DNA of 26,502 bases. Origin: a virus. The position numbers and the translations under genes are program-made. Below, piece by piece: positions 12,246 through 19,309 of the stretch; position 1 is the first letter of the stretch, and the number at the start of each line of letters is the position of its first letter. The DNA lies in the IMG/VR virus record IMGVR_UViG_3300032236_000881, positions 1-26,502 of that record; one strand, written 5' to 3'. Under the pieces are notes generated by a model. It saw only the letters and a program-made list of their open reading frames with translations, did no database searches and had not been told where the DNA came from.

Positions 12246-12715
12246 CTATTCAGATTTCGCGGAAGCGAGAAGAAGGTCGAACTCCTCGCTGGTCAAGTCC
12301 CACACATTCCAAGGAGTGATGCCGGGGAATGTGTGCATGAGAAGTGGCAGGTTGGTCAGGACTCGGTCTCTGACTGTTCTGCCTGAACCTCTAAAGGGTC
12401 GGCATCGTTCTCAATCACATCTAGAGCCTCAACTTCAACGTCGATGGCTTCATCGAATGTGAGGTTTTCGCCAGCACGTCGGCGAGCAATCCACACCATC
12501 GCAAGAAACACTTCACGCGAAGCGACTTCCAGCTCGTCCTGCTTTTCTTCAGACAGAGACTTTCGTGCCTTCTCTGACATATTAAAGATAGAGAACATCT
12601 TCTCCATCGGCTTTTTGAATTGACGCTCGATGAGATTCTGTTCACCCATAGTGATGCCACGTTCACCGTCATCACCTGGCAGTTTGTAGACCTTGTCGTT
12701 AATTTTGACTGGCAT
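12246..12715 (-). CDS. Tail assembly chaperone, -1 frameshift product (gpGT-like), 156 aa
   Basis: Ribosomes that slip -1 at CCCTTTA (12398-12392) after codon 108 read 48 further residues to the TAG at 12248-12246. The new tail includes TFPGITPWNVWDLTSEEFDLLL, and PG.TPW.VWDL is the hallmark of actinophage gpGT C-termini. I read the coding region as join(12715..12392, 12392..12246). Together with the unshifted form it helps assemble tail tube protein round the tape measure. The frameshift is inferred from the heptamer, the matching frame and the location. Confidence 0.85.
12356..12715 (-). CDS. Tail assembly chaperone, unshifted form (gpG-like), 119 aa
   Basis: From the ATG at 12715: MPVKINDKVYKLPGDDGERG, then a helical, acidic body (EVASREVFLAMVWIARRRAGENLTFDEAIDVEVEALDV) that matches the gpG part of tail assembly chaperones. 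It ends at the TGA at 12358-12356. A longer open frame to 12835 only overlaps the previous gene in another frame. The start has a repeated-type leader rich in ACAAAC. It is expected to be the major product, with the 156-aa form a minority. Confidence 0.85.
   Translation of the reverse strand: MPVKINDKVYKLPGDDGERGITMGEQNLIERQFKKPMEKMFSIFNMSEKARKSLSEEKQDELEVASREVFLAMVWIARRRAGENLTFDEAIDVEVEALDVIENDADPLEVQAEQSETES
12392..12398 (-). promoter_or_regulatory. Slippery heptamer C-CCT-TTA for -1 frameshifting
   Basis: The minus strand reads CCCTTTA with codons CCT and TTA in the zero frame, so both tRNAs can re-pair after a one-base backward slip. Downstream the -1 frame stays open for 48 codons and encodes the conserved PG.TPW.VWDL ending. 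Confidence 0.85.
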
Positions 12716-12734
12716 TGTTTCCCCTTGTTTGTTT

Positions 12735-13286
12735 CTAGATTTGTTGTTTCTTTTCGATTTCGACGAACGCTTGCTCGACGGCCTTTTGCATAGCCAACTG
12801 GAACTCAGGTTTGTGTTTCTCAATGGACTTTTCAAACCAGTAAGGCTGGGTCTTTTGAGTTACCCACTTCTCTGGCTTGTCCATGTTCTGTCCGAACAAG
12901 GGATGTTTCCACCGTTTGATTCTTCCATCAACATAGCGTGGAAGTTTGCCAAGTTTCGTGCCTGTACGGCCACCAGCAAGGCTCAGCATGGCGAACTTCT
13001 TCGCATCGACACGAATGAACACGCCAGACCGCTTCTTGGTGGACTTGAACGAAATCTTGATTGACTGAGCAATCGACTCACGCAAACCGACATGAGGTCG
13101 AGGAGCGTTCGGAATCTCGTGATGGCCAGTTGAAGGGAGGCTGCGAACTGCGGATTTGGAATCCTCAGCCGCAGGTGTCGCAGCCTTCTTCAACTCTTTC
13201 TTCATGTTCGCAAGAATCTTCTTGTCGATGTTGCGAGTGTTGATGTAAAGATTTCGGAAGTCTGATTCCTTAATCTCAACAGCCAT
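12735..13286 (-). CDS. HK97-gp10-like tail completion/connector protein candidate, 183 aa
   Basis: A mainly basic protein, with an N-terminal helix (NIDKKILANMKKELKKAATPAAEDSKSAVRSLPS), the strand region LRESIAQSIKISFKSTKKRSGVFIRVDAKKFAMLSLAGG and the ending HPLFGQNMDKPEKWVTQKTQPYWFEKSIEKHKPEF. The HPxFG...W......P.wF motif is typical of HK97 gp10-type proteins. These usually sit before the tube gene; here it follows it. A role in tail completion or joining head and tail is likely. Confidence 0.62.
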   Translation of the reverse strand: MAVEIKESDFRNLYINTRNIDKKILANMKKELKKAATPAAEDSKSAVRSLPSTGHHEIPNAPRPHVGLRESIAQSIKISFKSTKKRSGVFIRVDAKKFAMLSLAGGRTGTKLGKLPRYVDGRIKRWKHPLFGQNMDKPEKWVTQKTQPYWFEKSIEKHKPEFQLAMQKAVEQAFVEIEKKQQI

Positions 13287-13288
13287 GA

Positions 13289-14272
13289 CTAGAGCGTGGA
13301 ATCTAGAGTGCGGTAGTTGATTGTGAACGGAGCGTTCGTGCCGTCGTCGTAGACCGTGAATGAGAATGACACGTCGATAACGCCTGGGCCTGAAACCATA
13401 GGAACGTCACCGTCGAACTTCGCGGCAGGGATAACCACTTCGAGCAATTCGGTTGTTGAACCGATAGTTCCACCAGTGAACGTGACCTTCAAGCCAGCAG
13501 TCGTGTCGTTCAGGAACTTGGTGAGCAGAACAGTGTCGGTGAACTCAGCTGTGACCTTGCCGGTGATGGCTCGGAAACCGTTGATGATTTGCTCAGCCTT
13601 AGCACCTGCAGCACCGAGGTTGTAGCGATCAGTCTTGAGTGAGTTGTCCACGCTGAACGTGAAGTCTTTGATGTTTGCGTAAGTTGTCGACACGTTGTCT
13701 GTCACTGCACCTTGAGCGAAGTGGAACAAGTTCGTGGTCGCAAAGTTTGAGTATGCAGGTGTTGCTGACGTTGATGAGCCTGAAGTGAAACCTGCACCAT
13801 CGAGCGTGAACTTACCCTTGGCTATGTCGCCAGCACCAACAGACAGTTCGAACGAGTTCATCTTGCAACCAGTCAAAGTCTTGTAGGTGAGTGTTCCACC
13901 GTACTGTGGCACAGCAACCTGAGTGGTGAACGAATCGCCAAGCAAATCGTCAGGCGTGAAAGCGTAAGTGTAAGCGCCATTGGCAAGAGTGCCGGTCGGG
14001 ACAGAGCCAGTTGCAAGGCTCAGAAGTAGACCTAGACCGCGAGAAGGAAGGTCAATTTCGAAGTCGCCTTCACTGCCGAAAGTAGTGACAACACGACGGT
14101 TCGCACGAGGAGTTAAACCGCCAGCGCGGAGACCTTGACCAACAACAGTGTTCTTGTTGTATTTGGTTGATTCGCTGTTGAACTCGTAGAAACGATCAAC
14201 TGTTACTGCAGTGTTGAATGATGACTCTTTCTTGATGCCAAGCCACGAGCCAATACCAGAACCGATAGCCAT
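13289..14272 (-). CDS. Major tail tube protein, 327 aa
   Basis: The N-terminus (GSGIGSWLGIKKESSFNTAVTVDRFYEFNSES) and the pattern GLTPRANRRVVTTFGSEGDFEIDLPSRGLGLLLSLATG are standard for actinophage tail tube subunits. KMNSFELSVGAGDIAKGKFTLDG and TDNVSTTYANIKDFTFSVDNSLKTDRYNLG follow, as in the beta-rich tube fold. The C-terminal domain (after about 225) may add an Ig-like surface lobe. It has a strong GAGGAG upstream. Many copies assemble around the tape measure. Confidence 0.85.
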   Translation of the reverse strand: MAIGSGIGSWLGIKKESSFNTAVTVDRFYEFNSESTKYNKNTVVGQGLRAGGLTPRANRRVVTTFGSEGDFEIDLPSRGLGLLLSLATGSVPTGTLANGAYTYAFTPDDLLGDSFTTQVAVPQYGGTLTYKTLTGCKMNSFELSVGAGDIAKGKFTLDGAGFTSGSSTSATPAYSNFATTNLFHFAQGAVTDNVSTTYANIKDFTFSVDNSLKTDRYNLGAAGAKAEQIINGFRAITGKVTAEFTDTVLLTKFLNDTTAGLKVTFTGGTIGSTTELLEVVIPAAKFDGDVPMVSGPGVIDVSFSFTVYDDGTNAPFTINYRTLDSTL

Positions 14273-14274
14273 TA

Positions 14275-14478
14275 TTATTTCTCCTCTTGAGACTCAGTCG
14301 ATACGACTGGATTGGGTGATTGTTCCTTGCCATCCCCTGATGCCCAGTTGAAAGGTGCTTCGAGCATACGAGCCGCCATCTCATCTGAAACTTCAACAAC
14401 CTCGCCGAACGCGATGTCAATGCCCAATTCAGGCACATACAAATCGCCCAACGGGCACACATTCTTAATTTTAGCCAT
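14275..14478 (-). CDS. Small pre-tube protein, 67 aa
   Basis: The sequence MAKIKNVCPLGDLYVPELGIDIAFGEVVEVSDEMAARMLEAPFNW follows a pattern seen between the terminator and tube genes in actinophages: a short beta hairpin and a helix, with a disordered Pro/Ser/Glu tail (GKEQSPNPVVSTESQEEK). The role is not established; it may be a small structural or assembly factor. Two bases separate it from the tube gene. Confidence 0.62.
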   Translation of the reverse strand: MAKIKNVCPLGDLYVPELGIDIAFGEVVEVSDEMAARMLEAPFNWASGDGKEQSPNPVVSTESQEEK

Positions 14479-14486
14479 TGTGACTC

Positions 14487-14945
14487 CTAAGTTCTGGCTC
14501 GGTAAGTGATCGTAAAACTAATGTTGACCGCTGCACCCTGGTCAGTCTGCAAATACGTCATCTGATGCGACGATAACAGGCTGTAGATGCATGAGCCAGC
14601 AAGCGTGGAATCCGCACGGATAGCAGAGTCGACGGCCGACAAGATAACGCCAGCACGAGTGCGACGAGCTGACAAACTTGTCCCACCGTCCCACGTTGAC
14701 AGGAAGCACTCAACCGAGCCGTCCTCAAACTGCTTCATGTTGCCGAGTTGCTCAAACACTTGAGTCACATTGGCAACCGACACTTCGCCATCTTCCGAGC
14801 CGTCGTGACCGACAGCGATGAAGTCGCTCGGATAACTCATGTCAATTTCAGGGCCGTCGAAGATACGCACACCAGACAGCGCTGACGATGCACCAAGAAC
14901 AGAGATGATGCCGTTAATGACCTGTGGAACTGCAGTGGTAGCCAT
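14487..14945 (-). CDS. Tail terminator-type protein, 152 aa
   Basis: An alpha/beta protein starting with a helix (AVPQVINGIISVLGASSALSGVRIFDGPEIDMSYPSDFIAVGHDGSE), followed by strands that hold a short-range dimer or hexamer fold (VSVANVTQVFEQL...GSVECFLSTWDGG) and a helix (TRAGVILSAVDSAIRADSTL). The position between the connector and the tube and the length are those of tail terminators. It would cap the tube and join it to the head. The identification depends mostly on position and length. Confidence 0.6.
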   Translation of the reverse strand: MATTAVPQVINGIISVLGASSALSGVRIFDGPEIDMSYPSDFIAVGHDGSEDGEVSVANVTQVFEQLGNMKQFEDGSVECFLSTWDGGTSLSARRTRAGVILSAVDSAIRADSTLAGSCIYSLLSSHQMTYLQTDQGAAVNISFTITYRART

Positions 14946-15794
14946 TTAAGCGATACCCGGCAGACTGGCAGGATCGAGCAACTCCATTGCCCGACGTGGC
15001 AAGGAATAGGTCGGGGTGGAGTAGAAGTCATCTCCTGCACCCATGCGATTCATGACAGTTGCAGCGCCACGCTGAGTCTGCCAAAGATGACGCAAGATTT
15101 CGAGCACACCTTGCTGAACTGCTGGAGGAGTCACCGTGTAGCCAGCGATATAGGTCACCGTCACAGCATTCACGCCAGAAGCCCAGAAGCCATACGCGCC
15201 AAACGACGATGAAGCCGAGATGGTCGAGGTAGTCAGACGGTAGAGTCGCTGACCGGTATCGTCCAGTTTGTATTGGCTCGAATCCAACGTCACGCCAGAC
15301 TCCACAACCGTCGTGATACTAATCGCACGAGGTGAGCGCAGACGAAGCACATCAGTCTGACCGTCATAAGTTTCCACGATCGTGCGACGGCCAAGGACAG
15401 CGCCAACATAATTCTCGGCAAGGTCTTGGGCAGCATCAATGAACCGGCGAATCTCATCCTCGTCAGCTGACGCGGCAGGGATGTTGAGATGGCTCAGCGC
15501 CATGTCATACGACACGACCGGCAAGGTAGTCAGGTCGCGGACACTGAACTCGTCAGTGAACGCTGAAGCATTCGTGCCAGTAGCCACCCAACGAACAACA
15601 TGGCGACCCGACAGCGTCGGAGTGTACGCCACATCATAAAGACCAGCACCCGAATTAGTAACGCTAGGCGTGACCGTAGAGCCGTCAGGAAGAGTGATGG
15701 TGCACACCACAGACGTTGCATTCTGAGCAGTCCCTGCAGCGTTAGTGATAGTGATGCCAAGAGCGGCAACATCACCCAAGTCGTAAGATGCCAT
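14946..15794 (-). CDS. Head-tail connector with N-terminal Ig-like domain, 282 aa
   Basis: Residues about 90-282 (PVVSYDMALSHLNIPAASADEDEIRRFIDAAQDLAENYVGAVLGRRTIVETYDG, later LRSPRAISITTVVESG and PPAVQQGVLEILRHLWQTQRG) match gp6-type head-tail connectors. Residues 1-88 form an independent Ig-like beta domain (LGITITNAAGTAQNATSVVCTITLPDGSTVTPSVTNSGAGLYDVAYTPTLSGRHVVRWV). The fusion is tolerated in phage connectors and would face outward. Stop and next start are adjacent (TAA ATG). Confidence 0.75.
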   Translation of the reverse strand: MASYDLGDVAALGITITNAAGTAQNATSVVCTITLPDGSTVTPSVTNSGAGLYDVAYTPTLSGRHVVRWVATGTNASAFTDEFSVRDLTTLPVVSYDMALSHLNIPAASADEDEIRRFIDAAQDLAENYVGAVLGRRTIVETYDGQTDVLRLRSPRAISITTVVESGVTLDSSQYKLDDTGQRLYRLTTSTISASSSFGAYGFWASGVNAVTVTYIAGYTVTPPAVQQGVLEILRHLWQTQRGAATVMNRMGAGDDFYSTPTYSLPRRAMELLDPASLPGIA

Positions 15795-15797
15795 CAG

Positions 15798-16001
15798 TTA
15801 TCTCGCTTTCATCGTGGCGGTCTGGACAGTTCGAGGTTTCGTGCTGGCGGTCGCACTCGTGCGGAACTTCATTAGACCGTTACTGCCAGGAGTCTGGTTG
15901 TACAAGATGTGCGCGTTGTAAGTCACACTCGCATTGTAGGTCGAGGCCACGCTCGACGATGAAGTCGGAACGCGTGGAGTCATCGTTGTTCTGGCAACCA
16001 C
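15798..16001 (-). CDS. Small hypothetical head protein, 67 aa
   Basis: A Ser/Thr-rich basic protein from a GTG at 16001 (VARTTMTPRVPTSSSSVASTYNASVTYNAHILYNQTPGSN, then KFRTSATASTKPRTVQTATMKAR). I recognise no domain. Its stop ends four bases before the connector's ATG and its start follows a miniprotein stop by four bases, so it fits the gene-tight layout. The residue composition suggests an extended rather than globular chain. The exact start is uncertain. Confidence 0.5.
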   Translation of the reverse strand: MVARTTMTPRVPTSSSSVASTYNASVTYNAHILYNQTPGSNGLMKFRTSATASTKPRTVQTATMKAR

Positions 16002-16005
16002 AATG

Positions 16006-16104
16006 TCACTTCACTTTCAAACTAGTGCGATCAATCGAAATCGACTTGCAGCAGTCAGCGTAAGAATCACAGTCCTGAGTCGGACATCCAGTTCGGCAAG
16101 CCAT
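16006..16104 (-). CDS. Cys-rich miniprotein, 32 aa
   Basis: From the ATG at 16104, overlapping the fibre stop as TAATG, the frame reads MACRTGCPTQDCDSYADCCK and ends SISIDRTSLKVK. Cysteines at 3, 7, 12, 18 and 19 suggest metal binding. A GC.TQ(D/H)...a.C pattern occurs in tiny ORFs in head modules of actinophages, from memory and unverified. The evidence is the coupled start, the fit with the gap and the biased composition. Confidence 0.55.
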   Translation of the reverse strand: MACRTGCPTQDCDSYADCCKSISIDRTSLKVK

Positions 16105-18344
16105 TACGGAGTTATCCTTGCCCAGAGTGCAGCAGCAAGAACTGTGGGTGCTGTGAAAGTTGTGCTAGTTGTCACGTCTGCCGCAGTGCCGGGCTGATAC
16201 TGACCCACAAGCAAACCGGGATTTCCTGCTGCTGCGTATCCGCTTGAGTTCATGTTGCTTGAAGCAAGCGAAGCAAAGGTTGCAGTGCCAAGCGTGCTGG
16301 CATACTGAATGACACCAATCATGTAGTAGTTGCCCTCAGTTAAAGTTGCTGTTGCATCGAACGTGCCTGTGTAAACCACGTTCGCAACGCTCAGCAAACC
16401 AGCAGGTGACAAAGTTGTTGTTGTTGTCGCACCTGATGCGTAATAGGCGGAAATGTTTCCTGTTCGGGCAATTACCGAATAAGTACCACCAGAAACGCTC
16501 ATGAGAACCACACGAGTGATGAAACCTGAACCTGTACCAGCAACAGCAGCAACTGCACCAGCAAACAAAACAGTTGATGAAGCGGTGATGTTGTATGTCT
16601 TGTCCGCATAGAAACCTGTAAAAGGAATGTATCCGTTATTTCTTGCACCAGTGCTGGAAGTTGCAGCGTAACGGGGGATAGGTTCAATCGCTCCGACAGG
16701 TGACGATGGTGAACGCTGAGTGCTGAGTTTAGATGAAGCAATCGCAGCCAAAGATGAAACGTCAGCATCTGCAATGAGCGACGAAGTAAATGCAGTTCCT
16801 GCACCGTTCGCGTGAACAATACCCGTAACCAAAGGTGTGACAATACCGCCAGCAGGGTTGATGGCAGTCAACACTGTCCCGTCAGTGCGTTGCCATTCCT
16901 GCAAGTTCTGTTGCGTACCTGATGCAGTTAATTTGCCACCTGTACCAGTGCCATCTGTTGAGTTCAAAGAAATAACACGGATTGAAGTGGCAAACACAGA
17001 TTGAATAGTTGTAGGGGTAGAACTGTTGAAGTTAGCGTTGCTGAAACCTGAAAGAGTCACAGACTGCCCTACATACAAACCAACTATGTTTGCCGTTGTG
17101 AAACCTGTAATGGTGTCATAAGCAACACCTGAACCGCCAGAGTGAGTCGCGGTCAAACCAGTCACAGTGAACGAACCCTTAGGTGCGACAACAACCGCAG
17201 GGACAGCAGTCGAAGTGGTATTCGCCGCCAACTGTGTAGTCGGAGTGATCGTGCCAGCAGTCACGTTTCCTGACGCATCAATCTTCGCCAGAATCGTTGT
17301 GCCATCCGACTGGGTCACTTCAACAATGTTCGCCGACTGTGTCGCGCTGTTGCGCTTCACGCGAAGGCCGACAGTTGCGTCTGAACCTGTCGCAATCGTT
17401 TGAGTGCCAGTAGTGAAAGAGTTTGCAGTCCCAAGAGCTGCGCCAGTTGTTGAAGTCAACAAAGTTGCAGATGCAGGAATGGTTGTGCTGTTCACCGAGG
17501 TGACGTTCGGAAGTGAAGTCGTAGAAGTAGTGACACCATTTGTCACAGTTGCAGCGTTGCCCGAAATGTTTATTCCTGCAGTACCCGAAGAAAGTTTTGT
17601 TGGATCAAGAGATGAACCTGAAGTCAACAAAGTTGCAGATGCAGGAATGGTTGTGCTGTTCACCGAGGTGACGTTCGGAAGTGAAGTCGTTGTTGTGTAG
17701 ACACCGTTCGTGACAGTGCCAGCATTGCCCGAAACATTGCCTGTCACGTTGCCCGTCAACGGGCCAGTGAAGCCTGGAGCAGTCACAGCGCCAGTGCCAT
17801 CAACCTTGAACAAGATTGTGTTGCTAGAGTTCAGCAGCTCGATAGCGTTAGCCGAAGCAGCGCCGAACTGTTTCATGCCAATGAAGCGAACGTCACCTGT
17901 GTATGTGGTGTCCAAACCGAGCGTGGCATTGGTGACAAGTGCACCCACGCCAAGTTGACCGTTCGGACGCATGCGAGCAATTTCAGTTGTGCCATCAGAC
18001 TGCAGAACACTCACAATGTTTGCTGACTGTGTAGCAGAGTTGCGTTGCAGGATTAGCGCAGACAAAGTGTCCAAGCCAGTCTTGATGAGTTGAGCGCCAG
18101 TAGCGAAAGTGTTAGCAATCGCCAGACCAGCCTTCCCTGCCACCGTCGAATCCAAAGCCGTCAGGCGAGCCACAACGGTCGCAGACGAGCCTTGAGGATT
18201 CACCCCAAGTGTGGACTCAATCGCCTCGATAGCGTCGTTAGCGTTAGCGTGCTGGCTCGCATGAGGCACTGTGGCCGAGTCAAGCGTGTCCGACGCTGTC
18301 GGGTTGGTGAAGTTGTCCAAACCGCCAGGATAACTAGAAGCCAT
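16104..18344 (-). CDS. Repeat-bearing fibre protein encoded in the head module, 746 aa
   Basis: The start (MASSYPGGLDNFTNPTASDTLDSATVPHASQHANANDAIEAIESTLG) is typical of actinophage fibre proteins. Three related repeats follow: residues 102-131, 332-361 (NSATQSANIV...QSDGTT) and 479-502 (LQEWQRTDGTVL). Residues 218-241 and 274-297 are identical 24-mers. A beta insert lies at about 390-470, and the end (FYADKTYNITASS onward) is a probable receptor or carbohydrate-facing domain. It lies between glycosyltransferase and connector, so a capsid fibre is a candidate. A tail fibre encoded out of order is also possible. GAGGAG precedes the ATG. Confidence 0.7.
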   Translation of the reverse strand: MASSYPGGLDNFTNPTASDTLDSATVPHASQHANANDAIEAIESTLGVNPQGSSATVVARLTALDSTVAGKAGLAIANTFATGAQLIKTGLDTLSALILQRNSATQSANIVSVLQSDGTTEIARMRPNGQLGVGALVTNATLGLDTTYTGDVRFIGMKQFGAASANAIELLNSSNTILFKVDGTGAVTAPGFTGPLTGNVTGNVSGNAGTVTNGVYTTTTSLPNVTSVNSTTIPASATLLTSGSSLDPTKLSSGTAGINISGNAATVTNGVTTSTTSLPNVTSVNSTTIPASATLLTSTTGAALGTANSFTTGTQTIATGSDATVGLRVKRNSATQSANIVEVTQSDGTTILAKIDASGNVTAGTITPTTQLAANTTSTAVPAVVVAPKGSFTVTGLTATHSGGSGVAYDTITGFTTANIVGLYVGQSVTLSGFSNANFNSSTPTTIQSVFATSIRVISLNSTDGTGTGGKLTASGTQQNLQEWQRTDGTVLTAINPAGGIVTPLVTGIVHANGAGTAFTSSLIADADVSSLAAIASSKLSTQRSPSSPVGAIEPIPRYAATSSTGARNNGYIPFTGFYADKTYNITASSTVLFAGAVAAVAGTGSGFITRVVLMSVSGGTYSVIARTGNISAYYASGATTTTTLSPAGLLSVANVVYTGTFDATATLTEGNYYMIGVIQYASTLGTATFASLASSNMNSSGYAAAGNPGLLVGQYQPGTAADVTTSTTFTAPTVLAAALWARITP
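17451..17522 (-). repeat. 72-bp perfect direct repeat, copy 1, inside the fibre gene
   Basis: Bases 17451-17522 are identical to 17619-17690. The offset is 168 bases, exactly 56 codons, so the frame is kept and both copies encode TTSLPNVTSVNSTTIPASAT plus four more residues. Complete identity in a region of varied codons shows recent duplication or gene conversion. Confidence 0.9.
17619..17690 (-). repeat. 72-bp perfect direct repeat, copy 2, inside the fibre gene
   Basis: Second copy of the 72-base identical block. On both sides the sequence keeps partial similarity (GNAGTVTNGV versus GNAATVTNGV in the protein), so the identical block is the conserved centre of a longer, diverged tandem unit. 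Confidence 0.9.
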
Positions 18345-18401
18345 ACCTACTCCTCAAAGAAAGCCTCGGTGACAGAGCAGGGGTTCACTGCCACCGAGAG
18401 A

Positions 18402-19088
18402 TTAGTGTTGCGCTTTCCACATAGCGTGGTGACGCTCATCAAGCCAGAACTGCTTGTGATGCGCCAAGATAGCGCCAGTGTGCGCAAAGATAGGGAAGCC
18501 CAGAGCCGTCGCCTTACGACAGAACAGCAAGTCCTCACTGAACCAACGGCCATCAAGAGCGCCATCGAAGAACCAGCACCAGTCAGTCCCTTGGTTCGGA
18601 CTAGCCTTCTCACGCATCGCCTCAAGAACCGAACGATGAACCAGCAGACAGCCAGTCCCTGCGCCGTCAATCTGCGTCACTTGATTCTTCGGGTAATCGT
18701 CAATCGGAAGCATCGCGCCGTCAGCTGTAATGTTGTAAATCGCAGGGACAGGCCGAAGCACTTCGTTGTCGTAGAAAGCCGCGAACACGAGACCGGCAAC
18801 GATAGGTCGGTCATCCTTGTGAGCAGTCTCAACCAGAAGGTCGAAGACTGACAGTGGAAGCGACTGGTCGGAGTCAATCATCAACAACCAGTCAGCGTGA
18901 GAACCATCAAGGAAGTTTTTCACAATCAGGTTGCGAGTTCGAGCCAGAAGGCCCAGCCCTTGCACGCACTGCAGTGAGTCAATCCTCGGTCGACGTTCAC
19001 GCATCAAACCCACAAGGTCGATAGTTAATTGTGTATCAATCAAACCGTCGTGAGGAATAGCGATGCAGACAGTTTCGCGCGACCTCAT
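18402..19088 (-). CDS. GT-A-like glycosyltransferase, 228 aa
   Basis: The key features are an early strand (VCIAIPHDGLIDTQLTIDLVGLMRERRPR), the turn LLARTRNLIVKNFLDGSHADWLLMIDSD with the DxD-type metal motif at Asp72-Ser-Asp74, then GAGTGCLLVHRSV (142-154) and FSEDLLFCRKATALG (Glu185, Asp186), which fits a GT-A family 2-like catalytic domain. It lies between the capsid gene and the fibre. Glycosylation of virion proteins by such enzymes has been reported for some mycobacteriophages, so the fibre or capsid is the likely target, although a host surface target is possible. ATG at 19088 overlaps the miniprotein stop (ATGA). Confidence 0.78.
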   Translation of the reverse strand: MRSRETVCIAIPHDGLIDTQLTIDLVGLMRERRPRIDSLQCVQGLGLLARTRNLIVKNFLDGSHADWLLMIDSDQSLPLSVFDLLVETAHKDDRPIVAGLVFAAFYDNEVLRPVPAIYNITADGAMLPIDDYPKNQVTQIDGAGTGCLLVHRSVLEAMREKASPNQGTDWCWFFDGALDGRWFSEDLLFCRKATALGFPIFAHTGAILAHHKQFWLDERHHAMWKAQH

Positions 19089-19231
19089 CGAGTCTCACGA
19101 TCCGATGTAGTCACCCGAATGTCAGACACTTGGTCGACAGTTTCCAACACTTGCTCAATCGTGCCGTCAGCTTCAAGCACCTTCTCGATGGCGATTGCAG
19201 CCTCAAGAAGTAAAGTCTTAACTTTCCCCAT
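19085..19231 (-). CDS. Small helical protein after the capsid gene, 48 aa
   Basis: From the ATG at 19231, following AGGGGAT, the product MGKVKTLLLEAAIAIEKVLEADG, then TIEQVLETVDQVSDIRVTTSDRE, forms acidic amphipathic helices. Its stop overlaps the glycosyltransferase start as ATGA. An ATG seven bases upstream is out of frame. It lies just past the hairpin at 19262-19295. Function unknown; possibly a small capsid-module assembly factor. Confidence 0.6.
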   Translation of the reverse strand: MGKVKTLLLEAAIAIEKVLEADGTIEQVLETVDQVSDIRVTTSDRETR

Positions 19232-19261
19232 TGTCCATCCCCTGATGTAGTGAAGTGCCAA

Positions 19262-19295
19262 GTGGCGACCCTAGACCTAAGCCTAGAGCCGCCAC
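19262..19295 (-). terminator. 13-bp hairpin after the capsid gene
   Basis: Arms 19262-19274 and 19283-19295 around an 8-base loop pair over all 13 positions in minus-strand RNA, with two G-U wobbles. On the opposite strand these would be A-C mismatches, so the structure belongs to the transcribed strand. No U-run follows, so it may be a weak terminator, a processing site or an mRNA stabiliser lowering downstream expression relative to capsid. Confidence 0.6.
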
Positions 19296-19309
19296 CCGAC
19301 GAAGTCCGA

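Noticed and set aside
17451-17690. CRISPR-like repeat pair
   Set aside because: Only two copies, in-frame, within a protein-coding gene.
17404-17700. Plus-strand ORF of 98 aa inside the fibre gene
   Set aside because: It is the reverse complement of a repeat-rich coding region; its apparent repeats mirror the fibre repeats and there is no RBS or domain.
18090-18851. Plus-strand ORF of 253 aa
   Set aside because: It lies opposite the glycosyltransferase and fibre genes, both well supported on the minus strand, and its sequence is basic and featureless.
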